From Thalassobium sp. R2A62 (GTDB lineage Bacteria > Pseudomonadota > Alphaproteobacteria > Rhodobacterales > Rhodobacteraceae): a DNA stretch of 64,000 nt. The stretch is taken from NCBI RefSeq assembly GCF_000161835.1, contig NZ_GG697169.2:605852-669851 (forward strand). The letters are read 5' to 3'. The position numbers were made by a program, and so were the translations under genes. Positions within the stretch are counted from its first letter, which is position 1. Each line of letters begins with the position of its first letter. Under the pieces are notes generated by a model. It was not told the DNA's origin and searched no databases. It worked only from the letters and a program-made list of their open reading frames with translations. Of this stretch, positions 26,475 to 36,858 are shown in pieces.

Positions 26475-26936
26475 TTGCTCGTTAGATTTGAAAAACTGAT
26501 CCTGAAGTCGCTTCAACGCAATGGACGGGCGAGTACGCAGGAATTGTCAGACGCCGTTGGGCTGTCGCCCTCGCCCTGCTGGCGTCGTGTCAAACGGCTT
26601 GAGGATGATGGGTTTATCCTTCGGTATGCGGCAATTCTGGACCGCAAGAAGCTTGGGTTGAATGCGTTTGCGCATGTTCAGGTTTCGCTCGTTGATCATA
26701 GTGAAGAGTCGATCGAATTCTTTCAGGCATTCATTGCACGTGAAGAACAGGTGTTGAAATGTGCCTCGATAACTGGGGATTTTGATTTTGTTCTCAAAGT
26801 CGCGGCGACGGCCCCCGAGGCTCTTGAGCGGTTCATCATGCACAAGGTTCTACGATTGGGCGTTGTGTGGACGACCACGACGACATTCATTCTGCGACAA
26901 ATGAAGGTTTCAGGTGCGTTGCCAATTGATGTTTGA
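26475..26936 (+). CDS. Lrp/AsnC-family transcriptional regulator
   Basis: Regulator of 153 residues with an N-terminal helix-turn-helix (LQRNGRASTQELSDAVGLSPSPCWRRVKRLEDDGFI) and a C-terminal RAM ligand-binding domain (GDFDFVLKVAATAPEALERFI). The start is TTG at 26475, supported by GAGGA six bases upstream; relatives begin about here with Met-Leu-Asp-Arg-Phe, so a few residues have diverged. It is divergent from the dead phhA gene, whose expression it probably controlled in response to an aromatic amino acid (inference). Confidence 0.88.
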   Translation: MLVRFEKLILKSLQRNGRASTQELSDAVGLSPSPCWRRVKRLEDDGFILRYAAILDRKKLGLNAFAHVQVSLVDHSEESIEFFQAFIAREEQVLKCASITGDFDFVLKVAATAPEALERFIMHKVLRLGVVWTTTTTFILRQMKVSGALPIDV

Positions 26937-26963
26937 GGTAGGACAGAGCCGCCCTGCCCCATA

Positions 26964-27437
26964 TTAGGTCAAGTGATCCAGCGGTAGCGCGGTGTCGTCT
27001 TTCATCTCACCCATAACAATTTGGCTCTGTACGCGGCCAATCCCTTTGTGGGGTAAGAGAACGTTCTGAATGAGAGCGTTCAGATCCGGCAAGCCAGAAC
27101 AGAACACACGAAAGATGTAGTCGTCTTCGCCCGTTAAGGTCCATGCCGCAACAACCTGTGGCTGCCTGTTCACCAATTCGAGGATCGACTGGTGTGTCGC
27201 CCGTGTTTGCGATTCCGTCTGGATTTGTATGAACGCCTGCACATCAAGCCCAAGCGCCTTGGGGCTCAGTCGAAAAACAGAGCGGTCGATAAAACCCTCT
27301 TGTTCAAGCCGTTGCCGGCGTCGCCCGATCTGCGAGGCGGACATGCCCAGGTGTTTTGACAGATCGATAGCAGAATGCGGGCCTTCGCTTTGGAGGGCCG
27401 CTAAGAGTTTGATATCTAACGAATCGAGCTGAAGCAT
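26964..27437 (-). CDS. Lrp/AsnC-family regulator, probable regulator of tyrosine catabolism
   Basis: Regulator of 157 residues: helix-turn-helix (LSKHLGMSASQIGRRRQRLEQEGFI) and RAM domain (LTGEDDYIFRVFCSGLPDLNALI). It is transcribed away from hppD with a 127-base shared regulatory gap, which contains a palindrome-like AT-rich site. Position and family suggest that it senses tyrosine or phenylalanine and controls hppD-hmgA-maiA-fahA. It is convergent with the other Lrp gene, 27 bases apart. Confidence 0.88.
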   Translation of the reverse strand: MLQLDSLDIKLLAALQSEGPHSAIDLSKHLGMSASQIGRRRQRLEQEGFIDRSVFRLSPKALGLDVQAFIQIQTESQTRATHQSILELVNRQPQVVAAWTLTGEDDYIFRVFCSGLPDLNALIQNVLLPHKGIGRVQSQIVMGEMKDDTALPLDHLT

Positions 27438-27459
27438 GCGGATATAGTGCGTATTTTAC

Positions 27460-27487
27460 ATTATTCTTGCAATATTAACGCAATAAT
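27460..27487. promoter_or_regulatory. Candidate Lrp-type operator upstream of hppD
   Basis: The gap between the divergent lrp-like gene and hppD holds an AT-rich dyad: ATTATT at 27460-27465 mirrors AATAAT at 27482-27487, with TTGC and GCAA as inner arms. Size and composition fit Lrp/AsnC binding sites. Function is inferred. Confidence 0.45.
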
Positions 27488-27564
27488 TTTAAAAATCTTA
27501 CGCCACTTTGCGCACCGAACGCGCCGACACTGGCCTATCTTTGTGGAAATCAAGGAGATAAGCC

Positions 27565-28659
27565 ATGGGACCTTTCCCGCATGATGCGCCAAAGTCGACA
27601 ATCACCCCCGAAAACCCAGCAGGAACAGACGGATTCGAGTTTGTTGAGTTTGCTCATGAAAATCCAGACGAGCTGAGAGAGTTGTTTGGGAAAATGGGAT
27701 ATGTGCATACGGCGACGCATAAATCCAAGGCCATTGAGCTTTGGCAGCAAGGTGACATCACCTATGTGATCAACGACGAACCTGAGAGCCATGCACGCCG
27801 TTTTGTTGATCTGCATGGGCCCTGTGCACCTTCAATGGGCTGGCGTGTTGTGGATGCGCAGCATGCGTTCGATCATGCTGTATCCAAGGGCGCGACACCC
27901 TATCTGGGCGATGATAAGGCCATGAACGTTCCCGCGATCGAGGGCATTGGCGGTTCGCTGATTTACTTTGTCGAAGAGTACTATGAGGCAAACCCATACA
28001 ACGAAGAATTTGACTGGGTGAGCAAAACCCATCCCGAGGGCGTTGGTTTCCACTACTTGGACCACCTCACCCACAACGTACACAAAGGGAACATGGACGT
28101 CTGGTTCAAGTTCTACGGCGATCTGTTTGGTTTCAAGGAAATCCGTTTCTTTGACATTGAAGGCAAATTCACCGGCCTTCTTAGTCGTGCGTTGACGTCG
28201 CCCTGTGGCCGGATCCGCATTCCGATCAACGAAGACCGTGGTGAAACTGGTCAGATCGTTGAATATCTCAAGCAGTACAAAGGTGAAGGTATCCAACATA
28301 TCGCTGTCGGTGCTTATGATATTTACGCATCAACCGATGAAATCGCGTCGCGTGGAATCAAGTATATGAAGGGCCCGCCTGAAGCATATTATGAGCTTAG
28401 CAAAACACGCGTCGTGGACCACGAAGAACCCATTGACCGGATGAAGAAGCACGGGATCATGATTGACGGAGAAGGCGTCGTTGGTGGAGGGGAAACCCGT
28501 ATCCTGTTGCAGATTTTCTCAAAAACCGTGATCGGCCCGATCTTCTTTGAATTTATCGAGCGCAAGGGTGATGATGGCTTTGGCGAAGGCAACTTCAAAG
28601 CGTTGTTTGAAAGCATTGAGGCGGATCAGATCGAACGCGGTGTTTTGAGTGACGTCTAA
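27565..28659 (+). CDS. hppD: 4-hydroxyphenylpyruvate dioxygenase
   Basis: Fe(II) dioxygenase of 364 residues converting 4-hydroxyphenylpyruvate to homogentisate, the committed step of tyrosine breakdown. Two vicinal-oxygen-chelate domains are present. Iron ligands lie in FHYLDHLTHNV (His), GIQHIAVGAYD (His) and the C-terminal FFEFIERKGDDGFGEGNF (Glu). The ribosome site AAGGAG is 7 bases before the ATG. The gene heads the hppD-hmgA-maiA-fahA set and is intact, unlike phhA. Confidence 0.97.
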   Translation: MGPFPHDAPKSTITPENPAGTDGFEFVEFAHENPDELRELFGKMGYVHTATHKSKAIELWQQGDITYVINDEPESHARRFVDLHGPCAPSMGWRVVDAQHAFDHAVSKGATPYLGDDKAMNVPAIEGIGGSLIYFVEEYYEANPYNEEFDWVSKTHPEGVGFHYLDHLTHNVHKGNMDVWFKFYGDLFGFKEIRFFDIEGKFTGLLSRALTSPCGRIRIPINEDRGETGQIVEYLKQYKGEGIQHIAVGAYDIYASTDEIASRGIKYMKGPPEAYYELSKTRVVDHEEPIDRMKKHGIMIDGEGVVGGGETRILLQIFSKTVIGPIFFEFIERKGDDGFGEGNFKALFESIEADQIERGVLSDV

Positions 28660-28662
28660 GAC

Positions 28663-28740
28663 ATGAACACTATTGGCACCCCGACAGAATTCTATTGGGA
28701 TGCCAAAACAGATCGGCCCGCTGGCCTGTCTGGTCTATGA
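28663..28740 (+). other. 25-codon open frame between hppD and hmgA
   Basis: An ATG three bases after the hppD stop opens a frame of 25 codons (beginning MNTIGTPTEFYWDAK) that ends at TGA 28738-28740. Spacing suggests possible coupling to hppD, but no family is recognised. It may be a remnant of a former gene in the operon or chance. A gap of 52 bases separates it from hmgA. Confidence 0.25.
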
Positions 28741-28792
28741 TTGAGGCGCTAAACCCTACGTCTAGACCTTCGCTGACTAAAATGAGGCCGAC

Positions 28793-30154
28793 ATGACATC
28801 TAAAACGAACCCGACCTCGCTACATCAAGCACCTTCTGTTGCGGGCCCACACCAAGGATACATGCCAGGTTTCGGAAACGATTTCGAAACCGAGGCGCTG
28901 CCAGGCGCCCTGCCCCAAGGTATGAATTCGCCGCAGAAATGTAGTTATGGCCTCTATGGTGAGCAGCTATCTGGAACTGCGTTTACAGCGCCCAGTCATC
29001 AAAACGAACGGACATGGTGTTACCGGATTAGACCCTCGGTCAAACACACAAATAGGTTTGAAAAGATCGATCTGCCCAGCTGGAAATCAGCCCCAAATAT
29101 CGACCCCGACGTGGTGTCGTTGGGCCAGTACCGATGGGATCCTGTACCTCATTCAGATGTGCCGCTGACATGGCTCACGGGGATGCGCACAATGACGACT
29201 GCGGGCGATGTTAACACGCAGTTTGGAATGGCGACGCATGTATACCTCGTCACGGAAAGCTTGGTGGATGCGTATTTTTATTCGGCGGATTCCGAAATGC
29301 TTGTCGTCCCGCAAGAAGGACGATTGCGGTTTTGCACAGAGCTAGGGATCATCGATATCGCGCCACAGGAAATCGCGGTTCTCCCCAGAGGGCTGGTTTA
29401 CCGTGTCGAGGTTTTGGAAGGTCCCTGTCGTGGTTTCGTTTGTGAAAACTACGGGCAAAAGTTTGAACTGCCGAACCGAGGCCCGATTGGGGCCAACTGC
29501 ATGGCCAATCCGCGCGATTTCAAAATACCGGTCGCGGCCTTTGAAGATCGTGAAGTGCCATCAACCGTCACCGCCAAATGGTGCGGTCAATTTCACGAGA
29601 CAAAGATCAACCAATCGCCGTTGGACGTGGTGGCTTGGCACGGAAATTATGCGCCCTACAAATACGATCTAAAGACTTATTGTCCTGTCGGCGCTGTATT
29701 GTTCGATCATCCTGACCCCTCGATCTTTACCGTTCTGACGGCACCTTCTGGACAAGAAGGCACCGCAAACATCGACTTTGTTCTGTTCCGTGAACGTTGG
29801 ATGGTTGCCGAAGATACATTCCGCCCGCCGTGGTATCACAAGAACATCATGTCCGAATTGATGGGCAATATTTACGGCCAGTACGATGCCAAGCCCAAGG
29901 GTTTTATTCCCGGTGGAATTAGCCTACACAATATGATGTTGCCGCATGGGCCCGATCGCGATGCGTTCGAAGGCGCGTCGAATGCTGATCTAAAGGCAGA
30001 GAAGCTCGACAATACGATGTCTTTCATGTTCGAGACGCGGTTCCCGCAACACCTGACCCATTTCGCCGCAAAGGAAGCCCCGCTGCAAGACAACTACATC
30101 GACTGTTGGACTGATCTAGAAAAGCATTTTGATGGGAAGCCAGGACGCAAATGA
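28793..30154 (+). CDS. hmgA: Homogentisate 1,2-dioxygenase
   Basis: Iron ring-cleaving dioxygenase of 453 residues making maleylacetoacetate. Landmarks are [16 protein letters not shown] near the N-terminus, [26 protein letters not shown] and the metal-site region [16 protein letters not shown] with [15 protein letters not shown]. Length is full. It overlaps maiA by 4 bases (ATGA), so translation of the two is probably coupled. Confidence 0.97.
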   Translation: MTSKTNPTSLHQAPSVAGPHQGYMPGFGNDFETEALPGALPQGMNSPQKCSYGLYGEQLSGTAFTAPSHQNERTWCYRIRPSVKHTNRFEKIDLPSWKSAPNIDPDVVSLGQYRWDPVPHSDVPLTWLTGMRTMTTAGDVNTQFGMATHVYLVTESLVDAYFYSADSEMLVVPQEGRLRFCTELGIIDIAPQEIAVLPRGLVYRVEVLEGPCRGFVCENYGQKFELPNRGPIGANCMANPRDFKIPVAAFEDREVPSTVTAKWCGQFHETKINQSPLDVVAWHGNYAPYKYDLKTYCPVGAVLFDHPDPSIFTVLTAPSGQEGTANIDFVLFRERWMVAEDTFRPPWYHKNIMSELMGNIYGQYDAKPKGFIPGGISLHNMMLPHGPDRDAFEGASNADLKAEKLDNTMSFMFETRFPQHLTHFAAKEAPLQDNYIDCWTDLEKHFDGKPGRK

Positions 30155-30780
30155 AGCTCTATAGCTACTGGCGTTCAAGCACATCTTACCGCCTTCGGAT
30201 TGCTCTAAACCTCAAGGGGCTTTCCTATGAAACGATAGCGTTGGATTTGGCGACAGGGGATCAGCACACGCAGAGCAATTTGCAGCGCAATCCGATTGGG
30301 GGCGTGCCAAGCCTTGTGCTTGAGGATGGCTCGGTCCTGACGCAATCTATGGCGATCCTTGAATACCTAGAGGCTGTCTGCCCTGCACCCTCTATGATCC
30401 CCAGCAACCCATTGATGGCGGCAAATATGCGTGCCTCAGCGAACGTCATTGCGAGTGATATTCACCCAGTGAACAACTTGCGAGTTGTCTCGACGATCAA
30501 ATCCATGGGCCACACCCAAGACGAGGTGGTGTCGTGGATGAACCGTTGGATGCTGCGCGGTTTGCAGGCGTTCCAAGCGCTCTTGCCAGCTGGGACCAAG
30601 TTCAGCTTTGGCGATGCGCCAACGCTCGCGGATGTTTGTCTCATTCCTCAGCTTAATAATGCACATCGCTGGGGCACTGACCTTTCTTCACTCAAGCGCC
30701 TGACAGAAATCGAAACACGCTGTCTTGCGCATCCAGCCTTTGACGCGGCCCATCCACGCAGGCAACCAGATGCAATCTAA
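30151..30780 (+). CDS. maiA: Maleylacetoacetate isomerase
   Basis: Glutathione S-transferase zeta-class enzyme of 209 residues, isomerising maleylacetoacetate to fumarylacetoacetate. The N-terminal [18 protein letters not shown] carries the SSxxxxR active-site signature, followed by [27 protein letters not shown] (glutathione site). The C-terminal domain has [15 protein letters not shown]. It overlaps hmgA and is followed 9 bases later by fahA. Confidence 0.95.
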   Translation: MKLYSYWRSSTSYRLRIALNLKGLSYETIALDLATGDQHTQSNLQRNPIGGVPSLVLEDGSVLTQSMAILEYLEAVCPAPSMIPSNPLMAANMRASANVIASDIHPVNNLRVVSTIKSMGHTQDEVVSWMNRWMLRGLQAFQALLPAGTKFSFGDAPTLADVCLIPQLNNAHRWGTDLSSLKRLTEIETRCLAHPAFDAAHPRRQPDAI

Positions 30781-30789
30781 GGACCATAC

Positions 30790-32034
30790 ATGAGCGATTT
30801 GATCAAAAGCTGGGTCACCAGCGCCAATTCCGCCCAGACACAATTTCCGCTGAATAACCTGCCCTATGGCGTGTTTTCTGTGGGCGAGACAGCGCCGCGT
30901 TGCGGGGTTGCCATTGGTGATCTGATCCTCGACGTGGCCACATTAGAGGATGTGGGCGTTCTATCCTTTGGCGGCACGTTGCAATCGGCAAGCTGGAACG
31001 CGTTTATGGCCCTTGGACCCCGCGCATGGGGCAAGCTGCGCAACGAACTGACCCAGATGCTAAAAGATGGATCAGCCCAGCAATCAGAATTAGAGCTTCA
31101 TCTGGTTCCAATGGCGGATGCCCAGCTGCATATGCCGTTCATTGTCACAGAGTTCACTGATTTCTATGCCAGCAAACATCACGCCACGAATGTGGGTACG
31201 ATGTTTCGCGGTGCCGAGAATGCGTTGCCACCCAACTGGCTTCACATCCCGATCGGCTACAATGGGCGCGCCTCGTCGGTGGTGGTTTCCGGAACTGATG
31301 TCACGCGCCCCCACGGGCAGCTCAAGGGGCCAAACGATGACCTGCCCCGCTTTGCGCCTTCGGCCCGTTTTGACATCGAGCTAGAAATGGGTGCAATCGT
31401 CGGTCAGCCGTCAAACGGACCTATCTCTGTGGCAAGGGCGTTTGAGAACATCTTTGGCTACGTCCTATTAAACGACTGGTCAGCTCGCGACATTCAGGCG
31501 TGGGAATACCAACCGCTTGGGCCGTTTCAGGCCAAAGCCACCGCAACGACCATCAGTCCATGGATTGTGACCACTGCGGCCCTTGAGCCATTCCGAACGT
31601 CGACACCTGAGCGCGAGACGCCTCTCTTGTCGCACCTCCATGAACCTGGTCCGATGCTATATGATCTAGAGCTCGAGGTCAGTCTGACACCAGGAGGTGG
31701 AGCAGAGAGCACCATCGTCCGAACCAACTATGCTGAGATGTACTATTCTGCGCCGCAACAGTTGGCGCATCACACAACGTCTGGATGCCCGATGCGGGTG
31801 GGTGATTTGCTAGGTTCTGGTACGATTTCGGGTCCTCACAGAGAGAGCCGTGGTTCATTCCTTGAGCTAAGCTGGGGAGGCAAAGACCCCTTACAGCTCG
31901 AAGGTGGAACGACCCGCAGCTTTATCGAAGACGGTGATCTTTTGACATTGAAAGGTGCTGCGAACGGCGATGGTTACCGTATTGGGTTTGGAAATTGTTC
32001 AGGCACAGTCCGACCTGCAATCGATTTACCGTGA
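30790..32034 (+). CDS. fahA: Fumarylacetoacetase
   Basis: Hydrolase of 414 residues cleaving fumarylacetoacetate to fumarate and acetoacetate, the last step of tyrosine degradation. The N-terminal FAH domain (NNLPYGVFSVGETAPRCGVAIGD) and the catalytic metal-binding core (FTDFYASKHHATNVGTMFRG, ELEMGAIVG, LLNDWSARDIQAWEYQPLGPF) are complete. The stop lies two bases from the convergent phoB stop. Confidence 0.96.
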   Translation: MSDLIKSWVTSANSAQTQFPLNNLPYGVFSVGETAPRCGVAIGDLILDVATLEDVGVLSFGGTLQSASWNAFMALGPRAWGKLRNELTQMLKDGSAQQSELELHLVPMADAQLHMPFIVTEFTDFYASKHHATNVGTMFRGAENALPPNWLHIPIGYNGRASSVVVSGTDVTRPHGQLKGPNDDLPRFAPSARFDIELEMGAIVGQPSNGPISVARAFENIFGYVLLNDWSARDIQAWEYQPLGPFQAKATATTISPWIVTTAALEPFRTSTPERETPLLSHLHEPGPMLYDLELEVSLTPGGGAESTIVRTNYAEMYYSAPQQLAHHTTSGCPMRVGDLLGSGTISGPHRESRGSFLELSWGGKDPLQLEGGTTRSFIEDGDLLTLKGAANGDGYRIGFGNCSGTVRPAIDLP

Positions 32035-32036
32035 CC

Positions 32037-32726
32037 CTACCCCAGCGCGTAGCCTGCACCCCTAATCGTTCTTAGGGGGTCATCACCGCCAAACTGATTG
32101 AGAGCCTTGCGCAGCCGTCCGACATGAACGTCGACGGTCCGCGTATCCACGTAAATCTCGCGACCCCAAACGCGATCTAGCAGCAGATCACGCGACCAAA
32201 CGCGGCCGGGCTTTTCCATGAAGGATGCCAGCAGCTTGAACTCTGTTGGTCCCAGTTTGATGGGGTGCTCGCCACGGGTCACCCGGTGGGTTTCGGAATC
32301 CAGCGTGATATCACCATATACCAGCACCTGCCCCATTGTCGTAGGGCGCACGCGGCGCAAGTGTGTCCGAACCCGCGCCATCAGTTCGACTACAGAATAG
32401 GGTTTGATCACATAGTCATCCGCACCAGTCTCTAGGCCACGTACACGGTCGACTTCCTCAGAGCGCGCTGACAGCATGATGATCGGGATATTGCGCGTGG
32501 CTGCTTTGGTTTTTGTCTGCCGACAGACTTCGATCCCAGATACATTAGGAAGCATCCAGTCCAAAACGATGACGTCGGGGGCGACCTCATCAATCAACAT
32601 CAAGGCCTCTTCGCCGTCTTCGGCTATCCGGACGATGAACCCTTCGGCCTCAAGGTTGTAGGCAAGAACCTCGCGCTGTGCAGGTTCGTCTTCAACCACG
32701 AGGACTTGAGGTTTACCCGCTGACAT
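32037..32726 (-). CDS. phoB: Phosphate regulon response regulator PhoB
   Basis: OmpR-family regulator of 229 residues. Receiver domain with VVEDEPAQRE and phospho-Asp in VLDWMLPNVSG, then a winged helix (LGPTEFKLLASFMEKPGRVWSRDLLLDRVWG, then VDVHVGRLRKAL). It activates phosphate-starvation genes when phosphorylated by PhoR. Its ATG shares one base with the phoU stop (TAATG). It is the last gene of the leftward pst-pho operon. Confidence 0.97.
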   Translation of the reverse strand: MSAGKPQVLVVEDEPAQREVLAYNLEAEGFIVRIAEDGEEALMLIDEVAPDVIVLDWMLPNVSGIEVCRQTKTKAATRNIPIIMLSARSEEVDRVRGLETGADDYVIKPYSVVELMARVRTHLRRVRPTTMGQVLVYGDITLDSETHRVTRGEHPIKLGPTEFKLLASFMEKPGRVWSRDLLLDRVWGREIYVDTRTVDVHVGRLRKALNQFGGDDPLRTIRGAGYALG

Positions 32727-33436
32727 TACGACACGTCCGTCGTAATCGCTGTGGCCTTCTGGCGGTCTTCTTCGGGCATTTCACCAGTGACCAAATAGAT
32801 CGTTTGTTCCGCGATGTTGGTCACGTGATCGCCCATACGCTCGACGTTTTTGGCGATGAAATGCAGATGCATACAGCTGGTGATGTTGCTGGGGTCTTCC
32901 ATCATGAATGTTAGAAACTCTCGGAACAGAGCGTTATACATCTGGTCGACTTCCAAATCGCGCTCGCGCACCTGTTCGGCGAGCTCGGCGTCACCACGGA
33001 TATAGCCATCCAGCGCATCCGAGAGCATCAGCTGTACCTCTTTGCACATCCGGCGCAATGCGGCATCCGTTCCATTGATCCGCGAGAACCCAGCGACGAT
33101 AGGCGTGCGTTTCGCCATGTTCTTTGCATAGTCGCCGACCCGTTCGAGGTTTGCGCTAATTTTCAGAACTGACAGCACCATGCGCAGGTCGCGGCTGACT
33201 GGTGCCCGCAACGCAATGGTCCGCGCTGCCATTTCATTGATTTCTTCTTCATACGCGTCAATTTGTTTGTCCCCGGCTCGGACCTGCTCGGCAAGCTCTA
33301 GGTTGCGGGTTTCAAGCGCTTTGGCGCTATCGAGGATTGCGGCTTCAACGAGACCGCCCATCTTCATGATCTTCGAGATGATGTCTTCGAGGTCGCGGTC
33401 GTACGCGGACGCAATGTGTTGATCGGTGCCTGACAT
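32726..33436 (-). CDS. phoU: Phosphate transport system regulator PhoU
   Basis: Cytoplasmic helical protein of 236 residues that links the Pst transporter to PhoR and dampens signalling when phosphate is ample. Two three-helix PhoU repeats are visible, with metal-binding motifs such as EEEINEMAARTI in the first and RERDLEVDQMYNALFRE in the second. The start at 33436 has GGAGG 6 bases upstream; an open stretch to 33607 is not part of the protein. Confidence 0.95.
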   Translation of the reverse strand: MSGTDQHIASAYDRDLEDIISKIMKMGGLVEAAILDSAKALETRNLELAEQVRAGDKQIDAYEEEINEMAARTIALRAPVSRDLRMVLSVLKISANLERVGDYAKNMAKRTPIVAGFSRINGTDAALRRMCKEVQLMLSDALDGYIRGDAELAEQVRERDLEVDQMYNALFREFLTFMMEDPSNITSCMHLHFIAKNVERMGDHVTNIAEQTIYLVTGEMPEEDRQKATAITTDVS

Positions 33437-33446
33437 GGTAGCCTCC

Positions 33447-34241
33447 TTATCCGATCCGACCCGAGATATAGCTCTCGGTGCGCGGATCGCGGGGGTTGGT
33501 GAATATCTTGTCTGTATCGTCCATTTCAACCAGATTTCCGAGGTGAAAGAATGCCGTGCGTTGGCTGACACGCGCGGCCTGCTGCATCGAGTGGGTGACG
33601 ATAACAACCGAAAACCGCTGGCGTAGATCGTCTATCAATTCCTCTACTTGGGCCGTCGCGATCGGGTCAAGAGCAGAGCAAGGCTCGTCCATCAACAAAA
33701 CCTCGGGTTCGGTCGCCACAGCACGCGCAATGCACAAGCGCTGTTGCTGACCACCAGAGAGGCCGGTCCCCGGCGCATCAAGACGATCTTTGACCTCGTC
33801 CCAGATCGCACCACGACGCAGAGCGGTTTCCACAATCTCGTCTAGCTCGGCCTTGTCGCGGGCCAATCCATGGATTTTGGGCCCGTAGGCTACGTTGTCA
33901 TAGATCGATTTGGGAAACGGATTGGGTTTTTGAAAAACCATACCAACCTTGGCGCGCAATTGGACTGGATCGACTTTCGGATCATAGATGTCTTCGCCAT
34001 CAATCCTGATGTCACCCTCAACGCGGCAGACATCAATAGTGTCATTCATCCTATTGATACAACGTAAGAAAGTCGATTTCCCACATCCTGACGGGCCGAT
34101 GAAAGCAGTCACCGTTTTGTCTGCGATCTCGACATTCACATCTTTGATCGCGTGGTTGTCGCCATAGTAGACTTGGACACCAGACGCGCTGATCTTTGAC
34201 GGGGTTGGCATTGAATTATCCATTTCAGCTTGGTCTTTCAT
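33447..34241 (-). CDS. pstB: Phosphate ABC transporter ATPase PstB
   Basis: ATP-binding subunit of 264 residues. Walker [11 protein letters not shown]-loop region [11 protein letters not shown], signature LSGGQQQRL and Walker [13 protein letters not shown] are all intact; HSMQQA follows with the switch His. ATG 34241 has AGGGA upstream; other in-frame Met codons (34259, 34223) are possible. It follows pstA after 11 bases. Confidence 0.97.
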   Translation of the reverse strand: MKDQAEMDNSMPTPSKISASGVQVYYGDNHAIKDVNVEIADKTVTAFIGPSGCGKSTFLRCINRMNDTIDVCRVEGDIRIDGEDIYDPKVDPVQLRAKVGMVFQKPNPFPKSIYDNVAYGPKIHGLARDKAELDEIVETALRRGAIWDEVKDRLDAPGTGLSGGQQQRLCIARAVATEPEVLLMDEPCSALDPIATAQVEELIDDLRQRFSVVIVTHSMQQAARVSQRTAFFHLGNLVEMDDTDKIFTNPRDPRTESYISGRIG

Positions 34242-34252
34242 AGCGTTGGTCC

Positions 34253-35578
34253 CTACCAACGACGTTCGAATTTGCGGCGCAGGAAGATTGCGAGCAAGTT
34301 CATAAACAAGAGGAACACGAGGAGCGTGATGATCGCCCCAAAGGCGCGTTCAACAAAAGCGGGATCGGCGCGTTGCGTCCAGTTAAAGATTTGGACAGGC
34401 AATGCCGTTGCGGGATCAGTGAATCCTTCGATACCGATCTCGGGGTATTCTTTTACAAATGCGACCATGCCGATCAGCAACAAGGGTGCCGTCTCGCCAA
34501 GCGCTTGGGCCAGACCGATGATTGTTCCCGTCAGAATGCCGGGTGCGGCGAGCGGTAGAACATGGTGAAACACAGACTGCATTTTCGACGCCCCTACCCC
34601 CAAGGCTGCATCGCGGATGCTGGGCGGGACTGACTTTAGCGCGGCGCGGGTCGAGATGATGATCGTTGGTAGCGTCATCAAAGTCAGCACAAGACCACCC
34701 ACCAATGGTGCGGACTGTGGCAGGCCAGCAAAGTTAATAAAGATCGCAAGGCCCAAGATACCGTAGACGATTGATGGGACAGCCGCGAGGTTCGAGATGT
34801 TCACTTCGATCAAATCAGTGATCCAGTTGTTGGGCGCGAACTCTTCTAGGTAGATCGACGCGGCGACCCCCAATGGCAACGCCAACGCCAACACGACGAT
34901 CATCATATAGAGAGACCCCAAAATCGCGACCCCAAGGCCCGCAGATTCAGGACGCTGGTCCGAGGCATCAGGTTTGGTCAAAAAGCCCCAGTTGAACCGT
35001 GTGGTCATCAGACCGTCATCTGCTAGTTGCTGCGCCACTTGGAGAATTTCTGGCGAGGTGTTTTTGTCCAACGCCGCACTTTCCATCGTGACGCGACCTT
35101 TGAAAAATCCGTCGATGCGACCATTGGCCAGCAATTCCATCGAGACGGTCTGACCGACTAAATCAGGATTGGCGAGCACGCGATAACGCAGTGCAGCTGG
35201 CGCCTCTTTGGAAATTAGACCCAGCAAAGCCTTGGCAGATTGATCCGTTTCAATCCCTGCGTTGGCAAGTGTCTGGACGAGGCCATCGCGAATCAAAGGC
35301 GTATACCCAAAGGTGCTGACCTTTGCCATCACTTCGGGATCTCGGACGCCGGATTTGTCCAACTTGTCCTCAGGCAGCGCAATATTGATCGTGACAAACG
35401 TTTGTTGAAACGCACCTAGTCCGTTGGACAGGATCGAGGCCAACAACATGAACAGCGCCAGCACGGACGCGATGACCGCAGTCAGACCGTAGGCTTTGAA
35501 CCGGCTCTCTGCACGGTTGCGTTTTCGGGTGCGGGCATCCTCGGTCAAGAGCGACCCGTGTCGGGATTGATAGCTCAT
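34253..35578 (-). CDS. pstA: Phosphate ABC transporter permease PstA
   Basis: Inner-membrane permease of 441 residues. It is longer than the typical 290-residue PstA because of an extracytoplasmic domain of about 150 residues after the first helix ([16 protein letters not shown] and onwards), an arrangement often seen in alphaproteobacteria. The C-terminal six-helix core has the family loop ([23 protein letters not shown]). It overlaps pstC by 4 bases. Confidence 0.95.
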   Translation of the reverse strand: MSYQSRHGSLLTEDARTRKRNRAESRFKAYGLTAVIASVLALFMLLASILSNGLGAFQQTFVTINIALPEDKLDKSGVRDPEVMAKVSTFGYTPLIRDGLVQTLANAGIETDQSAKALLGLISKEAPAALRYRVLANPDLVGQTVSMELLANGRIDGFFKGRVTMESAALDKNTSPEILQVAQQLADDGLMTTRFNWGFLTKPDASDQRPESAGLGVAILGSLYMMIVVLALALPLGVAASIYLEEFAPNNWITDLIEVNISNLAAVPSIVYGILGLAIFINFAGLPQSAPLVGGLVLTLMTLPTIIISTRAALKSVPPSIRDAALGVGASKMQSVFHHVLPLAAPGILTGTIIGLAQALGETAPLLLIGMVAFVKEYPEIGIEGFTDPATALPVQIFNWTQRADPAFVERAFGAIITLLVFLLFMNLLAIFLRRKFERRW

Positions 35579-36786
35579 TCGTATTGCTCCCGGTAGCGAC
35601 GCACAATGATCAGTGCGAGGACATTCAGCCCCAAGGTCAGGACAAAGAGGGTTAGGCCCAAAGCAAAGGCGACAAGCGTCTCGGGTGCGGAAAAATCTGT
35701 ATCACCGGTCAGCTGGCTCACGATCTTGACTGTGACCGTTGTCATGGCTTCTAGAGGGTTGAGTGACAGGCGGGCTGCGGCTCCTGCCCCAAGTACGACG
35801 ATCATTGTCTCGCCAATCGCGCGTGATGCGGCCAGCAGAATGGCGCCGACAATGCCGGGCAGCGCAGCTGGCACAACGACTTGGCGTATTGTTTCGCTCT
35901 TTGTAGCGCCTAGACCGAGGCTGCCGTCACGCATCGCTTGGGGGACCGCATTGATAATATCGTCGCTGAGGGACGAGACAAACGGGATCAGCATGACGCC
36001 CATCACGAGACCGGCGGTCAACACGGATGATGCGCTGTCCCCCAATCCTATTGGTTGAGCAAAGTAGTCGCGCAACAGCGGCCCGACTGTCACCAAGGCA
36101 AAGAGCCCGTAAACAATCGTAGGAATACCAGCGAGCACTTCGATCGCTGGTTTGGCAAACGCGCGCATCCGAGGGCCGGCATATTCACTGAGATAAACCG
36201 CAGAGAACAACCCGATTGGGACAGCCACGAGCAGCGCGATAAAACTGATGTAGAGCGTGCCCCACAAAAGAGGCAAAATCCCCAAATCACTGTCGCCCCG
36301 AAAGTTTGGCGACCATTTGGTTGAAAAGAAAAAGTCGGTCCAGCTGTACTGCGAAAAGAAGTTGAACGTTTCAAACAGCATTGAAAAAACGATGCCAATC
36401 GTGGTCAAAATAGCGACGCCGGACGCGCCCATCAGCAACGCAAGGATCCAGCGTTCAGACGCTGTGCGAGCGCGGAAATCCTTGGTCGATAGCGCAATTG
36501 CGCCAACAAAACCGAGCACGGCGGGAACAAGGATGAACCATGTTTTGGACAGTGGCGCCACGTCCTCCGCCCGCGGTGCAAGCCCGCTGTAGAGGCTGAT
36601 CAGGATGAACCCTACAAAGGCCGGAATAACCACGCTCAACGCTGCATTGGTGCCGTATGCGGTGGGTAGAGCCGCCAAACTGCGCACATCGCCTTTGGCG
36701 GCACTGATCGCGCGACGTTTGGCCAACCAATACGCGGCGACGGCCAGTAGTAACGTCAAAGCAAGAGGCGAAGTGATTAGGGTCAT
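35575..36786 (-). CDS. pstC: Phosphate ABC transporter permease PstC
   Basis: Permease of 403 residues with extra N-terminal helices (two before residue 90) compared with E. coli PstC. The core carries PIGLFSAVYLSEYA, VLAGIPTIVYGLFAL and the EAA-type loop GATKSETIRQVVVPAALPGIVG. It pairs with PstA to form the channel. A short stem (GGCG/CGCC, 36820-36834) in the gap after pstS may limit read-through from pstS. Confidence 0.95.
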   Translation of the reverse strand: MTLITSPLALTLLLAVAAYWLAKRRAISAAKGDVRSLAALPTAYGTNAALSVVIPAFVGFILISLYSGLAPRAEDVAPLSKTWFILVPAVLGFVGAIALSTKDFRARTASERWILALLMGASGVAILTTIGIVFSMLFETFNFFSQYSWTDFFFSTKWSPNFRGDSDLGILPLLWGTLYISFIALLVAVPIGLFSAVYLSEYAGPRMRAFAKPAIEVLAGIPTIVYGLFALVTVGPLLRDYFAQPIGLGDSASSVLTAGLVMGVMLIPFVSSLSDDIINAVPQAMRDGSLGLGATKSETIRQVVVPAALPGIVGAILLAASRAIGETMIVVLGAGAAARLSLNPLEAMTTVTVKIVSQLTGDTDFSAPETLVAFALGLTLFVLTLGLNVLALIIVRRYREQYE

Positions 36787-36858
36787 GACGGCAGCAATTC
36801 CAACGTTTCGGATGTAAGCGGCGATTAAACCGCCCCCTACAGGTTTTCAGGTCTACGA

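Noticed and set aside
26475-26480. Possible frameshift at the start of the Lrp-type gene
   Set aside because: The TTG start with GAGGA upstream gives a normal-length regulator whose first residues resemble relatives, so no indel is needed.
26242-26516. Frames on both strands between phhA and the Lrp gene
   Set aside because: Neither translation matches a family; the minus-strand sequence here encodes PhhA residues in another frame.
36820-36834. Terminator between pstS and pstC
   Set aside because: The stem is only four base pairs with no T-run; at most it could attenuate transcription.
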